The position numbers were made by a program, and so were the translations under genes. Below, one piece after another: positions 54,263 through 62,534 of a stretch of 64,000 nt of DNA. The DNA is taken from the NCBI GenBank assembly GCA_964526785.1, contig CAZGMJ010000006.1, positions 1 to 64,000 of the forward strand. The letters run 5' to 3'. The notes below the pieces were generated by a model that was not told the DNA's origin, made no database searches, and was given only the letters and a program-made list of their open reading frames with translations. The DNA is from CAZGMJ01 sp964526785 (GTDB lineage: Bacteria > Planctomycetota > Phycisphaerae > Sedimentisphaerales > Anaerobacaceae). The stretch's first letter is position 1. Each line of letters begins with the position of its first letter.

Positions 54263-54781
54263 ATGAAGACCATAAAACAGCAAGCCTGGGGCCAAAAGCT
54301 ACGCACAGCGTGTGTTCTCGGACTGTTTGCGAGTACTGCTGTCTTTGCACCGCCGGCGCAACCGATTCCTCCGCAGGTTATGTTCCAGAACAGTATGTAC
54401 GTGAACCTGTTGTTCGCCAGCGAAGCGGACCAGGAACTCAAGCTTGAGAGCACACAAGGCCGGGATTATGAGGGTTGCGTGTGCCTCAAGGTGGTCAACA
54501 GCTTTCCGAATGTTGTGGTCCTGGCCAAGATCGTGCCGGCGCCCGATATTCAACTATGCGAGAGCTGGTGGATCAGGTTGAATGAAACGGGGGAGGATGA
54601 GCCTTATCGGGCTCTGGAGACGTCAAATGTCATCTCGGAAGTCCATTCGCCGAGCGATATGGGTGAGATTATGCTCTGTGCGAAGGCAAAGAACGTGATT
54701 GCAGAGTCCTTCCTGCAACTCAGGGGCGGCGAGGAGGTCGAGGTTGCGCACATCCTGGTCACGGTAATGCCGAATTTCTGA
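54263..54781 (+). CDS. Small exported beta-rich protein, paralogue 3 (divergent)
   Basis: A 172-residue protein with a signal peptide (LRTACVLGLFASTAVFA). It keeps the core blocks of the previous two, YEGCVCLKVVNSFPNVVVLA and IMLCAKAKNV, and ends HILVTVMPNF. The front block HPxW...HAL/VVRWA is replaced by shorter sequence (NSMYVNLLFASEADQELKL). GGGGAGC precedes the ATG by six bases. The divergence suggests a specialised subunit, such as a tip or base. That is inference only. Confidence 0.72.
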   Translation: MKTIKQQAWGQKLRTACVLGLFASTAVFAPPAQPIPPQVMFQNSMYVNLLFASEADQELKLESTQGRDYEGCVCLKVVNSFPNVVVLAKIVPAPDIQLCESWWIRLNETGEDEPYRALETSNVISEVHSPSDMGEIMLCAKAKNVIAESFLQLRGGEEVEVAHILVTVMPNF

Positions 54782-55428
54782 CGCATCAGCGAAGGCGTTA
54801 GGCCACAGTCAGCATATCCATCGTTCCACAATCTTGCGATTCGCATGAGTCTGTGTTCTCCGGCACAGTAGGGATCCCGCAAAGAGTGCGCGCTGACATG
54901 CGCAAAAAAAAAGTGGTTATACGCAAGAACAACTTGTGTTTTGTGAGGTAAAGTGGGTAAAATAGGGGGGTTAGGTATTGACGCGTTACATGAGAAATGT
55001 TAGAATCTGTGTGTACAAATGGCTTTGCTGGTTCAATGCTTTGGAGGTACTGCGTTTGCGGCAGTTAAGGCAAGCCGAGTGGTTCGTGCGCGGCCAGTCG
55101 TATCTGGCTGCGGCGGCTATGCGCCTCGCAGAGGGACCCATAATCAAAATGACGGCGGGCGTCAGGATAGGTGCAGCCGGGCAAATGCGGAAGTTCCAGA
55201 GGTGAAACGAGCTTGCGGCAGGCAAGGTTCGGATTTGTCAGAAGTGAGGTCATTGTATTGCCGAAGAGGTGAAGAAGCCTTGGAGTGGGCTTCGAGTAGG
55301 CCGGCCTGACGGTAAAGGAAGGCGGCAATGCCGGCGAGACAATCGGATTGTCTGATTGAGTTGCGTTGGAACTCGATGCCGAGGACGCCAAGGGGAATTA
55401 TGGTATTTTGGAGAATGGGTAATTTGGA
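54782..55428 (+). other. Leader region before the chaperone gene, 647 bases
   Basis: It contains an A-rich tract (54904-54912), the promoter at 54978-55006 and a 55019-55309 frame whose start (MALLVQCFGGTAF) resembles the N-terminus of aspartokinase but does not continue that similarity. The GGTTCAAT...GCTTTGG segment at 55030-55042 is shared with the first leader. Confidence 0.45.
54978..55006 (+). promoter_or_regulatory. Sigma-70-type promoter of the chaperone/secretin operon
   Basis: TTGACG (54978-54983) and TAGAAT (55001-55006) with a 17-base spacer. It lies 422 bases before the chaperone start and matches the promoter at 51564-51592 in layout. Confidence 0.6.
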
Positions 55429-57099
55429 ATGGAGACAATGAGAACGCCATATACCTCGAGGAATGAATATCGCGGTGTGATTCGTTATGCATTTTTGTTG
55501 ATGTTGCTGGGTGTCATGCCCACAGAAGCCGCCTTCATGATCAGACCGATGGTGGTTGAACTGGGGCTGAGGCCGGGTCGCCGGAACACACAGGTGCTGA
55601 AAGTGGCAAACGAGAGCGTTGACGAGAGCATCAACGTCACTTTTGCAAGGTGTGACGTTACGCAGAATCGAGATGGTTCATGGCGTATCATCGAAGAGGG
55701 TGAGGACTTGCCGGAGGGTATTGCTACGTGCAAGGACTGGATCGGTCTGCCCAAGAACCAGATTACGATTCCTCCGCTCGGCCTGAGGCCATTGATAGTT
55801 ACGCTTCAGGTCCCGCCTCGAATTCGAGGCTTCTACTCAGGCGGCCTCATTGCGACAGAGGAGTTGCGTCCCGGTGCGACGGGCGTGCCCATAAAGATGC
55901 GGTATTTGCTGCCGTTTTTGATTGAGATCCAGGGGCGTTCGGCTCCGCACAAGGTGGAATTGACCGACGTGGACATGGTTACCAAGCCGGCGGATATGCA
56001 GGGTCCCGCGACAACGCTGGTTTCGCTGCAAATTGAGAACATAGGCGAAACGTACGCTCGGCTTAACGCTTTTGCCCGCGTGCAGGCTTATCAGCAGGGA
56101 CACTGGTATCTCGTAAGCGAGTCAGAATATGAACCGCTCGGTATATTCCCGAACATCGAGTTGGATCTTAAGAAGGATATAGAGCAGCCGTTACCTTCCG
56201 GAACGTACAAGGTTACGGGCATGGTGATGGTGGACGGCAGGCGCATTCCGGCTCTGGCCAAGACGATGGAGTTTGTGGGAGACCCAAGTGCGACGCGAGC
56301 GAAGGAAGCGATGAAACTGGGGCTCGATCCCGAGGTGCTTTTTGTCGACACACGGCCGGGCGCGATGCGTTCGGCCAGTATCCGTGTGAGTAATCCGTCC
56401 AGCGATCCGCTCAATGTCGAGGCGCAGCTTGTGGTTCCGAATCCGCTGAGCGGCACGCTCGGGGACTTTCGAGGAACGGAACTGAGTTGCGTCGACTGGG
56501 TGGAGATATCTCCGGCTCAGTTTACGCTTCCGGGTCGTGGGGGCAAGAGTGTGCGAGTGATCGTCAGGATGCCTGATGCGAATCCGAGCCAGTTGTATCC
56601 GAACTACTACGCGCAGTTGAATCTCCGTGCACGCTACAGCGAGGGGCAGAATGCTGGGTTGACCGAAGCCGTGATCGGCGTGTCTCAGAGTGATGCGACC
56701 GTTACACCGAGAGCCGCAATCATGGCTTTGTCCCCGAGGCACAATAAGGACTCGGAATACTTCGTCATGGTGAAATATAAGAATACGGGTCTGGCTCATT
56801 TTCAGCCCCGGTGCTTTGCGACGTTGTCGGAACGAGGGGGTTCGGTTGTAAGTCAGAAACTTCTGCAGGGCAGCAAGTCGGTGATGCTGCCGGTCGAGAG
56901 TAGAACCGTTTCGGCGCTCTTCGATTTCTCCGCGGTGGCTACCGGTGTGTACCGCCTGAGCACGACGCTTGAACTGGGCGAAGAGGGACCGGTAGAGAGC
57001 AGAGCGATTCCGATACGGGTAGGTATATCCGGCTCCAAGAAGACAGTTACCGTGATTGACCAGAGTCAGTTCGAGCAGGAAGCGGGCACAAAATGGTAG
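55429..57099 (+). CDS. Exported PapD-like chaperone with a duplicated two-domain layout
   Basis: A 556-residue exported protein. After a signal peptide (about 22-38) come four beta-sandwich domains as A-B-A'-B'. A (about 40-165) has FMIRPMVVELGLRPG, then CKDWIGLPKNQITIPP; A' (about 297-420) has EVLFVDTRPGAMRSASIRV, then CVDWVEISPAQFTLPG. The repeated pattern of a Cys-x-Asp-Trp turn and a Pro-rich strand is like PapD-type periplasmic chaperones, and ESVDESINVTF versus SSDPLNVEAQL mark the same strands. B and B' contain IENIGETYARLNAFA and YKNTGLAHFQPRCFA. Start at 55429 or 55438 is uncertain. Operon with the secretin 107 bases downstream suggests it carries exported subunits to that pore. Confidence 0.75.
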   Translation: METMRTPYTSRNEYRGVIRYAFLLMLLGVMPTEAAFMIRPMVVELGLRPGRRNTQVLKVANESVDESINVTFARCDVTQNRDGSWRIIEEGEDLPEGIATCKDWIGLPKNQITIPPLGLRPLIVTLQVPPRIRGFYSGGLIATEELRPGATGVPIKMRYLLPFLIEIQGRSAPHKVELTDVDMVTKPADMQGPATTLVSLQIENIGETYARLNAFARVQAYQQGHWYLVSESEYEPLGIFPNIELDLKKDIEQPLPSGTYKVTGMVMVDGRRIPALAKTMEFVGDPSATRAKEAMKLGLDPEVLFVDTRPGAMRSASIRVSNPSSDPLNVEAQLVVPNPLSGTLGDFRGTELSCVDWVEISPAQFTLPGRGGKSVRVIVRMPDANPSQLYPNYYAQLNLRARYSEGQNAGLTEAVIGVSQSDATVTPRAAIMALSPRHNKDSEYFVMVKYKNTGLAHFQPRCFATLSERGGSVVSQKLLQGSKSVMLPVESRTVSALFDFSAVATGVYRLSTTLELGEEGPVESRAIPIRVGISGSKKTVTVIDQSQFEQEAGTKW

Positions 57100-57206
57100 C
57101 AAACGATGGGGTGATTTTTTGCTAAAGCAGGTTGCTGGATTGCCGATACAAGGCAAAAAGGCGGCAGAGGGCCCGAGTGAAGGGCCACAGAAAGGGATGT
57201 TGCTAT

Positions 57207-60200
57207 ATGGCTAACAAATACATCGTCACAATGTTATCGGTCGGTGTCTTGATAGCCGCCGTTTTCCTGGCGGCTGAATCCGAGGCACAATTCAGCGGCG
57301 GGCTCATGGAGTTCACTATCTCCGGTTCGACGGGACTGGAGGGGGTAACGATGAGCGGTTTTCCGGATACTGTGGTGACCGATGCCGATGGAAGGTATTC
57401 CGTTACGGTGCAGTACGGATGGAAGGGTACCGTCAAGCCCCTCAAACAGGGCTATACCTTCGATCCTGCGAGCAAGACCTATGACAAGATCACAGCCGAT
57501 GAGACGCAGGACTATACTGCGACTCTTCTGACGTACAAGGTCAGCGGAAGTGTCGGATTGCCAGGGGTCACCATGACGGGGTTACCGGACGACCCGGTAA
57601 GCGACGCGCAGGGAAAGTACTCGGCAACCGTTCCGTACGGCTGGAGCGGTGCTATCGAACCGAACAAGGTCGGGTACAGATTCGAGCCTGAGGTGATAAC
57701 GGTCCAGAACGTTGTGACCGACGTGAAGGAGCAGGATTTCAAGGGTTCGAAGATACTGTTCACAGTCGCCGGGAATGCGGGCATGGACGGTGTAACCATC
57801 AAGGGGCTGCCTGCTCCCACGGTATCCAAGTCCGACGGATCCTTTTCGGCGGCGGTTGAGTGGGGTTGGTCCGGCACGGTTGTACCGGAAAAGAAGGGGT
57901 ACACTTTTACCCCCGAGCAGCAGAAATACGACAATGTTACATCGCATCAGACCGACTGCAATTTCAATGCCCAGATACTGCAGTACACGATATCCGGTAA
58001 TACGGGGGTCGGTGGAGTAGTATTGCAGGGTTTGCCGAACTCTCCGATATCGGACGATGCCGGGGATTACTCGGCGACGGTGGACTGGGGTTTTTCGGCG
58101 ACGGTCACGCCTCTAAAGGACGGCTACACCTTTCTGCCGGCGACCAAGACGTACAGTGCAACTACCAGCGACAAGCTGAACGAGGATTACAAGGCTTCGA
58201 TTATCAAACTCGAGATATCCGGTTCGACGGGTGTGCCCGGCGTGACCATGAGCGGATTTCCGACACAGGTAGTTACCGACGAGAAAGGTAACTATACGGT
58301 CACCGTTGACTATGCCTGGCAGGGCATTGTCATTCCGGAAAAGACGGGATACGAGTTTACTCCCACATCCAAGTCGTTCAATCCCGTTACGCAGGATATG
58401 CCGGGTCAGGACTTCCCGGGCAAGTTGCAGACTTTTGCAATTACCGGTTCGGTGGGGCTGGAAGGAGTCTCCCTGACGGGGTTCGACAAGCCCGTAACGT
58501 CGGGACCCGACGGGACGTACACGGCATATGTGCCGTACGGCTGGAGCGGTACGGTCAAACCGGTCATGCCGGGATATGACTTCGAGCCGGCCAGTAACGA
58601 GTATCAGAATGTCACTATTGCGCAGGACAATCAGAATTACTCGGCAAGCCTGCAGAAGCGACAGATCAGCGGTACGATCATCTCCGGCCAGGGGCCTGTT
58701 GAAGGCGTAACAGTCACAAGCGGTCTGGGAGGGATGGCTACCGAGACTGATTCGAGCGGTAAGTACGAGTTGACAGTGGATTACGGCTGGAGCGGCGTGT
58801 TGACGCCAACCAAGTCGGGCTACATATTCCAGCCGTCCCAGAAGCAGTATGCGAGCGTTCGAACCGACCAGATCAACGAAGCGTACAAGGCGACATTGCT
58901 GACGTATGAAGTTGCGGGCGAGGTGGTTATTGGCGGTACGCCGGTGGCGAATATCAAGATGACGGCCGAACCCGGCAACTACACCTCGATGACGAACGCC
59001 AAAGGCGAGTGGAGCCTTACCGTTCCGCACGGCTGGACGGGTAAGGTAACGCCCACCAAAGAAGGATGGAAGTTCGATCCTCAGTTCGTGCAATATGCGA
59101 ATGTGACTCAGAATTACTTCAATGGCGAGCCGAAAATCGAGGCTCCGACATATAACCAGGAGCCGGACAGGCCGTTGGCGGTGGATAATACGCCGCCCGA
59201 TGAGCCGCTGGTGAGTAATACATCCAACGTGCCGCCGGTCCAGCCCGGGACGGGAATGTCCAACATGGACACGAACGTTCCTGACGGAACGAATGTCGGT
59301 CCGGGTGCGGGTGGAATGCCGGAAGATACGTCTCTCGAGCAGATGATGATCCGCAGGAGGCTTGATTACTTCCAGCAGCAACTCAATGAATTGCTGGCGG
59401 CTGCGAACGGAGGAGGAGCAGGCACTGGGCCGGAAACCGCGACAGATCCGAAGGCTGAATTGAGGAATCGCATTGCGGATCTCAGTAAACAGCTTGCGGA
59501 ACTGGAGGCCATGGGCAGTGGTGGAACGCCAACCGGCATCGACTTTAATGCAGGGAATGATGGCATGGGGACCGGACCTGGCGCGGGCGGCGGAAGGGAC
59601 ACATCGGACACGACATCCGGAGGATACGAGGATCCTGAGTATCCCGAGCACAGCACGCTTGTCAGCGGCAGTTGGCTGGATGCCGATCTCAAGACGGTTC
59701 TCAAGGAGGTCGCCACGAAGGCGGATACGGACGTCTACTGGGACGATACGGTCAAGAATACGAAGATCAGCATCTCCTTCCGAAACATTCCGGTGCACGA
59801 GGCTATCAAGAGGATCCTTGCCAAAGCCGACGCGACCTACAAGGCCAAGGAGATACCGAATTCCTATCTGGTATTCAAGCCGATCAGCAACCTGTGGGAC
59901 CTGACGCCGATCAATGACGTGTTGCGGGATATTTCCGCAACGGTCGGAGTGCCGATTGTTGCCGATGAGCAGGTTGTCGGCGACGTAACCGCGGAAGTCG
60001 ACGGGGTCTCACTTGACACCGCGTTGAAGATCATTCTGGCGGGCACGAACTACGTTGTACAGAAGACGCCGGACTATTATCTGGTTACAACAGCCGACGT
60101 GAAGAGTCCTTATCTGTTTGCGGATGTTAGTGAAACGCGTCGTGTGAAGCTCAGCTATGTCCAGGCCGAAAACGCGGTGAACATGCTTTCGACGGCATAC

Positions 60201-61145
60201 GCTCAATATGCAAAGGCCGATACGGAGACCGGTTCGGTGCTTATTACTGCTCCGGCCGCTCTTGCCGAGCGCATCGAGGCGGACCTGAAGGCTGCCGACG
60301 AGCGACCCCGTCACGTTATGCTTGACGCGCGAATCGTAGTCATGGAGCACGGCGATCTGCTCAACCTGGGTATCGAGTGGAGTTGGCCGACTACGTCGAT
60401 GGGCTTCTTTGGTTCCGACCATCAGGGGCAGGGCACCGCAACGGCCGATTTCGACAGCAAATGGCCCTGGGCCATTCAGATGGGCTATACGCCGACATCT
60501 ACGTTCACCAACGCTCTCGAGTTGGCTTTGAACATGCTGGCGGAGAACAGCGATGTAACCATCCTTTCGACGCCGCAGGTTCTGGCGCAGGATGGCGAGC
60601 AGGCCGAGATCAAGGTTGTCAACGAGCAGTACTTCTTCCTGACCGCTCAGCAGCAGGTGAACTTCTTTGTGAACTCGCAGCTCGAGCAGGTCGAGTCGGG
60701 AACGACGTTGACCATAACGCCGTATATCGCCGACAACGGGGAGATCACACTGGACATCTCTGTTGAGGTGAGTAATACCGTGGCCGAGGCCAGAGAAACC
60801 GGATTGCCGGTTATCGCGCGTCGTACGGCGACCAACAGGGTACGAGTACAGGACGGCGGTACTGCGGCGATTGCAGGATTGACCGAAAGCCGGAGCACGT
60901 TGAGCTATCGCAAGACGCCTGGCTTCAGCGGCATTCCGCTGATCGGCAAGCTGTTCGACCGTACGAAGGAAGAGCTGGCTTCGCAGGAAATCGCCATCTT
61001 TATCACCGCACGTCTGGTTCCGGATACGCCGGGCGGTTCGACGCCAATGCCCGAACCGGTTCGCACAAAGCGCGAGGGCCAGATGTCGGACAAGGAATTC
61101 CGCGATAACCTCAAGCAGAGCCTTATCAGTCTTGACCAACAATAA
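57207..61145 (+). CDS. Secretin-family outer-membrane protein with eight N-terminal surface-type repeats
   Basis: A 1312-residue exported protein. Start ATG at 57207 follows AAAGGGA and opens a signal peptide (VTMLSVGVLIAAVFLAAES). Residues 37-647 are eight repeats of about 75 residues (motif GYTFxPxSKxY and YGWSGTVxP). A Gly/Pro/Asn-rich linker (about 648-815) has two short coiled coils. STN-like domains (about 818-960; SWLDADLKTVLKEVA, VSLDTALKIILAG) and a secretin N-domain lead to the C-terminal secretin pore (from about 1031: RPRHVMLDARIVVMEHG, then VESGTTLTITPYI, GLPVIARRTATNRVRV and GFSGIPLIGKLF). The pore domain is complete. The large repeats on the periplasmic N-terminal side are unusual for GspD/PilQ proteins. 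Confidence 0.85.
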   Translation: MANKYIVTMLSVGVLIAAVFLAAESEAQFSGGLMEFTISGSTGLEGVTMSGFPDTVVTDADGRYSVTVQYGWKGTVKPLKQGYTFDPASKTYDKITADETQDYTATLLTYKVSGSVGLPGVTMTGLPDDPVSDAQGKYSATVPYGWSGAIEPNKVGYRFEPEVITVQNVVTDVKEQDFKGSKILFTVAGNAGMDGVTIKGLPAPTVSKSDGSFSAAVEWGWSGTVVPEKKGYTFTPEQQKYDNVTSHQTDCNFNAQILQYTISGNTGVGGVVLQGLPNSPISDDAGDYSATVDWGFSATVTPLKDGYTFLPATKTYSATTSDKLNEDYKASIIKLEISGSTGVPGVTMSGFPTQVVTDEKGNYTVTVDYAWQGIVIPEKTGYEFTPTSKSFNPVTQDMPGQDFPGKLQTFAITGSVGLEGVSLTGFDKPVTSGPDGTYTAYVPYGWSGTVKPVMPGYDFEPASNEYQNVTIAQDNQNYSASLQKRQISGTIISGQGPVEGVTVTSGLGGMATETDSSGKYELTVDYGWSGVLTPTKSGYIFQPSQKQYASVRTDQINEAYKATLLTYEVAGEVVIGGTPVANIKMTAEPGNYTSMTNAKGEWSLTVPHGWTGKVTPTKEGWKFDPQFVQYANVTQNYFNGEPKIEAPTYNQEPDRPLAVDNTPPDEPLVSNTSNVPPVQPGTGMSNMDTNVPDGTNVGPGAGGMPEDTSLEQMMIRRRLDYFQQQLNELLAAANGGGAGTGPETATDPKAELRNRIADLSKQLAELEAMGSGGTPTGIDFNAGNDGMGTGPGAGGGRDTSDTTSGGYEDPEYPEHSTLVSGSWLDADLKTVLKEVATKADTDVYWDDTVKNTKISISFRNIPVHEAIKRILAKADATYKAKEIPNSYLVFKPISNLWDLTPINDVLRDISATVGVPIVADEQVVGDVTAEVDGVSLDTALKIILAGTNYVVQKTPDYYLVTTADVKSPYLFADVSETRRVKLSYVQAENAVNMLSTAYAQYAKADTETGSVLITAPAALAERIEADLKAADERPRHVMLDARIVVMEHGDLLNLGIEWSWPTTSMGFFGSDHQGQGTATADFDSKWPWAIQMGYTPTSTFTNALELALNMLAENSDVTILSTPQVLAQDGEQAEIKVVNEQYFFLTAQQQVNFFVNSQLEQVESGTTLTITPYIADNGEITLDISVEVSNTVAEARETGLPVIARRTATNRVRVQDGGTAAIAGLTESRSTLSYRKTPGFSGIPLIGKLFDRTKEELASQEIAIFITARLVPDTPGGSTPMPEPVRTKREGQMSDKEFRDNLKQSLISLDQQ
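57314..59148 (+). repeat. Eight tandem carboxypeptidase-regulatory-like repeats in the secretin
   Basis: Eight copies of about 75 residues (residues 37-647), each with a Gly-rich opening (SGSTGxxGVTMSGFP), a middle VTDxDGxYSVTVxYGW and an end GYTFDPASKTYxNVT. The last two are more divergent and carry an insertion after the opening. The same motif occurs once in the giant secreted protein (about 49000). The repeats are not close enough in DNA to be recent. Confidence 0.88.
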
Positions 61146-61162
61146 GAAAAGGACAACGGGTC

Positions 61163-61669
61163 ATGAAGCCAATCAAATATGCTGCCAATAAGCTGAATGT
61201 GGTAATTCTGCTGGTTGTACTTTCGACTGCAGCCGTGTGGGTGTGCGGTTGTGGCGAAAAGCCACTGCGCGTCGTACCGGTGCCGAGTCGTCAGGTCAAA
61301 GCCCTTACCGCCGATGACATCATACAGGTTATGTCTCGTGCGGGATTCTCGGACGAGCAGATCATCGAATTCGGGCCGGCCATCCGTGGTGGCCTGCTGA
61401 ACTCCGGGGCCGTGCAGGTCCGTCAGGGCGATTTCGTCGAAGCCGTTTTTGCGGTGAACGACAATTTCGTCTATGTGTCCACGCGTATGCGCGGGAGCTT
61501 TATCTACAACACACAAACAAACGGATACCACACGGGGCGCGAGTCAAAGACTCCGCAGGCCGAACCGGCTGAGAATGGTGGCAGACCGGCGGATATACCA
61601 CCTGCGATGAAGACCAGTAACACGCAGAACGCACCGAACGCCCCCCAGTTGAAGTTCTTTAACGGCTGA
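61163..61669 (+). CDS. Small lipoprotein encoded behind the secretin, pilotin-like candidate
   Basis: A 168-residue protein starting 17 bases after the secretin stop. The signal peptide (VVILLVVLSTAAVWVCGC) ends in a lipobox-like VWVCGC. The mature part (about 30-120) is small and mixed (ADDIIQVMSRAGFSDEQIIE, then VQVRQGDFVEAVFAVNDNF), followed by a Pro/Asn-rich tail. It is the size and position of secretin pilotins, lipoproteins that place secretins in the outer membrane, but similarity to known pilotins is not evident. That role is inference from position. Confidence 0.75.
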   Translation: MKPIKYAANKLNVVILLVVLSTAAVWVCGCGEKPLRVVPVPSRQVKALTADDIIQVMSRAGFSDEQIIEFGPAIRGGLLNSGAVQVRQGDFVEAVFAVNDNFVYVSTRMRGSFIYNTQTNGYHTGRESKTPQAEPAENGGRPADIPPAMKTSNTQNAPNAPQLKFFNG

Positions 61670-61700
61670 ACCGGACCATATTAGTTGGTCATATGGCAAC

Positions 61701-61736
61701 ATGGGCGAGTGGAGCCTGCAAGGCTTGCTCGCCCAT
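61701..61736. terminator. Two-way hairpin between converging genes
   Basis: A perfect 9-base stem (61701-61709 ATGGGCGAG with 61728-61736) encloses a second stem (61713-61717 AGCCT with 61721-61725 AGGCT). It lies 32 bases after the lipoprotein stop and 7 bases from the ABC permease stop on the other strand. No T-run is present on either side, so it may act as a transcript end by structure alone. Confidence 0.6.
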
Positions 61737-61742
61737 TGTACG

Positions 61743-62534
61743 TCAGGGCCTGAGCATCCGCCAGGTTGCCGCGACGGCGAAGATCGATGCGCTGGTTATG
61801 ACGATGCACGCACCGGTCGGCAGGTCGAGGTAGTACGATATCAGGAATCCGATCAAGGCCGAGACCATGCCGAAGAATGTCGCTCCGAGTACGATCGCGC
61901 GGTGTCCTTTGAATAGCTGGTAGGCCGCGGCGGCCGGGCAGGTCATCAGACTGAAGATCAGCAGACCGCCCACTAACGGGAGGTTCACCGCCAGCAGTAT
62001 TCCGCACAGGCCGAGGAAAATACAATAGACGAACGTCTCGTGAACGCCTGTGGTCGAGGCGATCGTTCTGCTGAAGAGGAGAATCTTTAACTCCTTGTTG
62101 AAAACGGCAGCGAAGATCGCGAAAACAAACCCAAGAGCGCACATCGTCACGACACTTGCGGGGCGGACAAACAACAGACTGCCCCAGAGCAGGCCGAGGA
62201 CTTCTGTGCGACTGTCTCGCATGAGGCCGATGCCGAGGAAAGTGATTCCCAGCATGAGGTTGAACAAGATGGCCAATGCGACGTTGGGGTTCAGACGCGA
62301 GCGAGTGGGGCGAATTGCCGCGAGACTCATCGAGCAGAGCGTCGCGAATATGGCCGGGCCCCAGAGACGATTGACGCCGAGCAGAATGGAGTACACAGTG
62401 CCGGCCATCGCAGAGTGCGAAATGCATACGCCAATGAAAGGCATTCGCATGCCGACGATATACACGCCCAGAAGACCGGTGCTCGCGCCGGCTACGATGC
62501 CTGCCAACATGACCAGATAGAAGAAGGAATTCAT
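61743..62534 (-). CDS. Metal-ion ABC transporter permease (ABC-3 family)
   Basis: A 263-residue membrane protein with eight or nine helices, of the ZnuB/MntB type. Family blocks include GLLGVYIVGMRMPFIGVCIS near the start, SHSAMAGTVYSILLG, the GSLLFVRPASVV loop and LVGGLLIFSLMTCPAAAAYQ near the end. The start overlaps the ATPase stop by one base (TAATG), so the genes are translationally coupled. The complex imports zinc or manganese; the metal cannot be fixed from sequence. Confidence 0.93.
   Translation of the reverse strand: MNSFFYLVMLAGIVAGASTGLLGVYIVGMRMPFIGVCISHSAMAGTVYSILLGVNRLWGPAIFATLCSMSLAAIRPTRSRLNPNVALAILFNLMLGITFLGIGLMRDSRTEVLGLLWGSLLFVRPASVVTMCALGFVFAIFAAVFNKELKILLFSRTIASTTGVHETFVYCIFLGLCGILLAVNLPLVGGLLIFSLMTCPAAAAYQLFKGHRAIVLGATFFGMVSALIGFLISYYLDLPTGACIVITSASIFAVAATWRMLRP

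Noticed and set aside
54885..54912. Hairpin TGCGC...GCGCA next to nine A, as a terminator
   Set aside because: On the plus strand the run is A, not T, and on the minus strand the T-run precedes the stem.
55019..55309. Open frame starting MALLVQCFGGTAF, like the aspartokinase N-terminus
   Set aside because: The similarity stops after about 15 residues and the rest has no kinase motif. It lies in a promoter-driven leader, so chance resemblance is more likely.
58113..59798. Minus-strand frame of 561 codons opposite the secretin repeats
   Set aside because: Antisense to clear repeats and the linker; long open frames arise easily over repetitive GC-rich coding sequence.
55429..61669. Classical chaperone-usher or type II secretion operon
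   Set aside because: There is no usher gene and no ATPase, inner-membrane platform or pseudopilin gene, so neither label fits.
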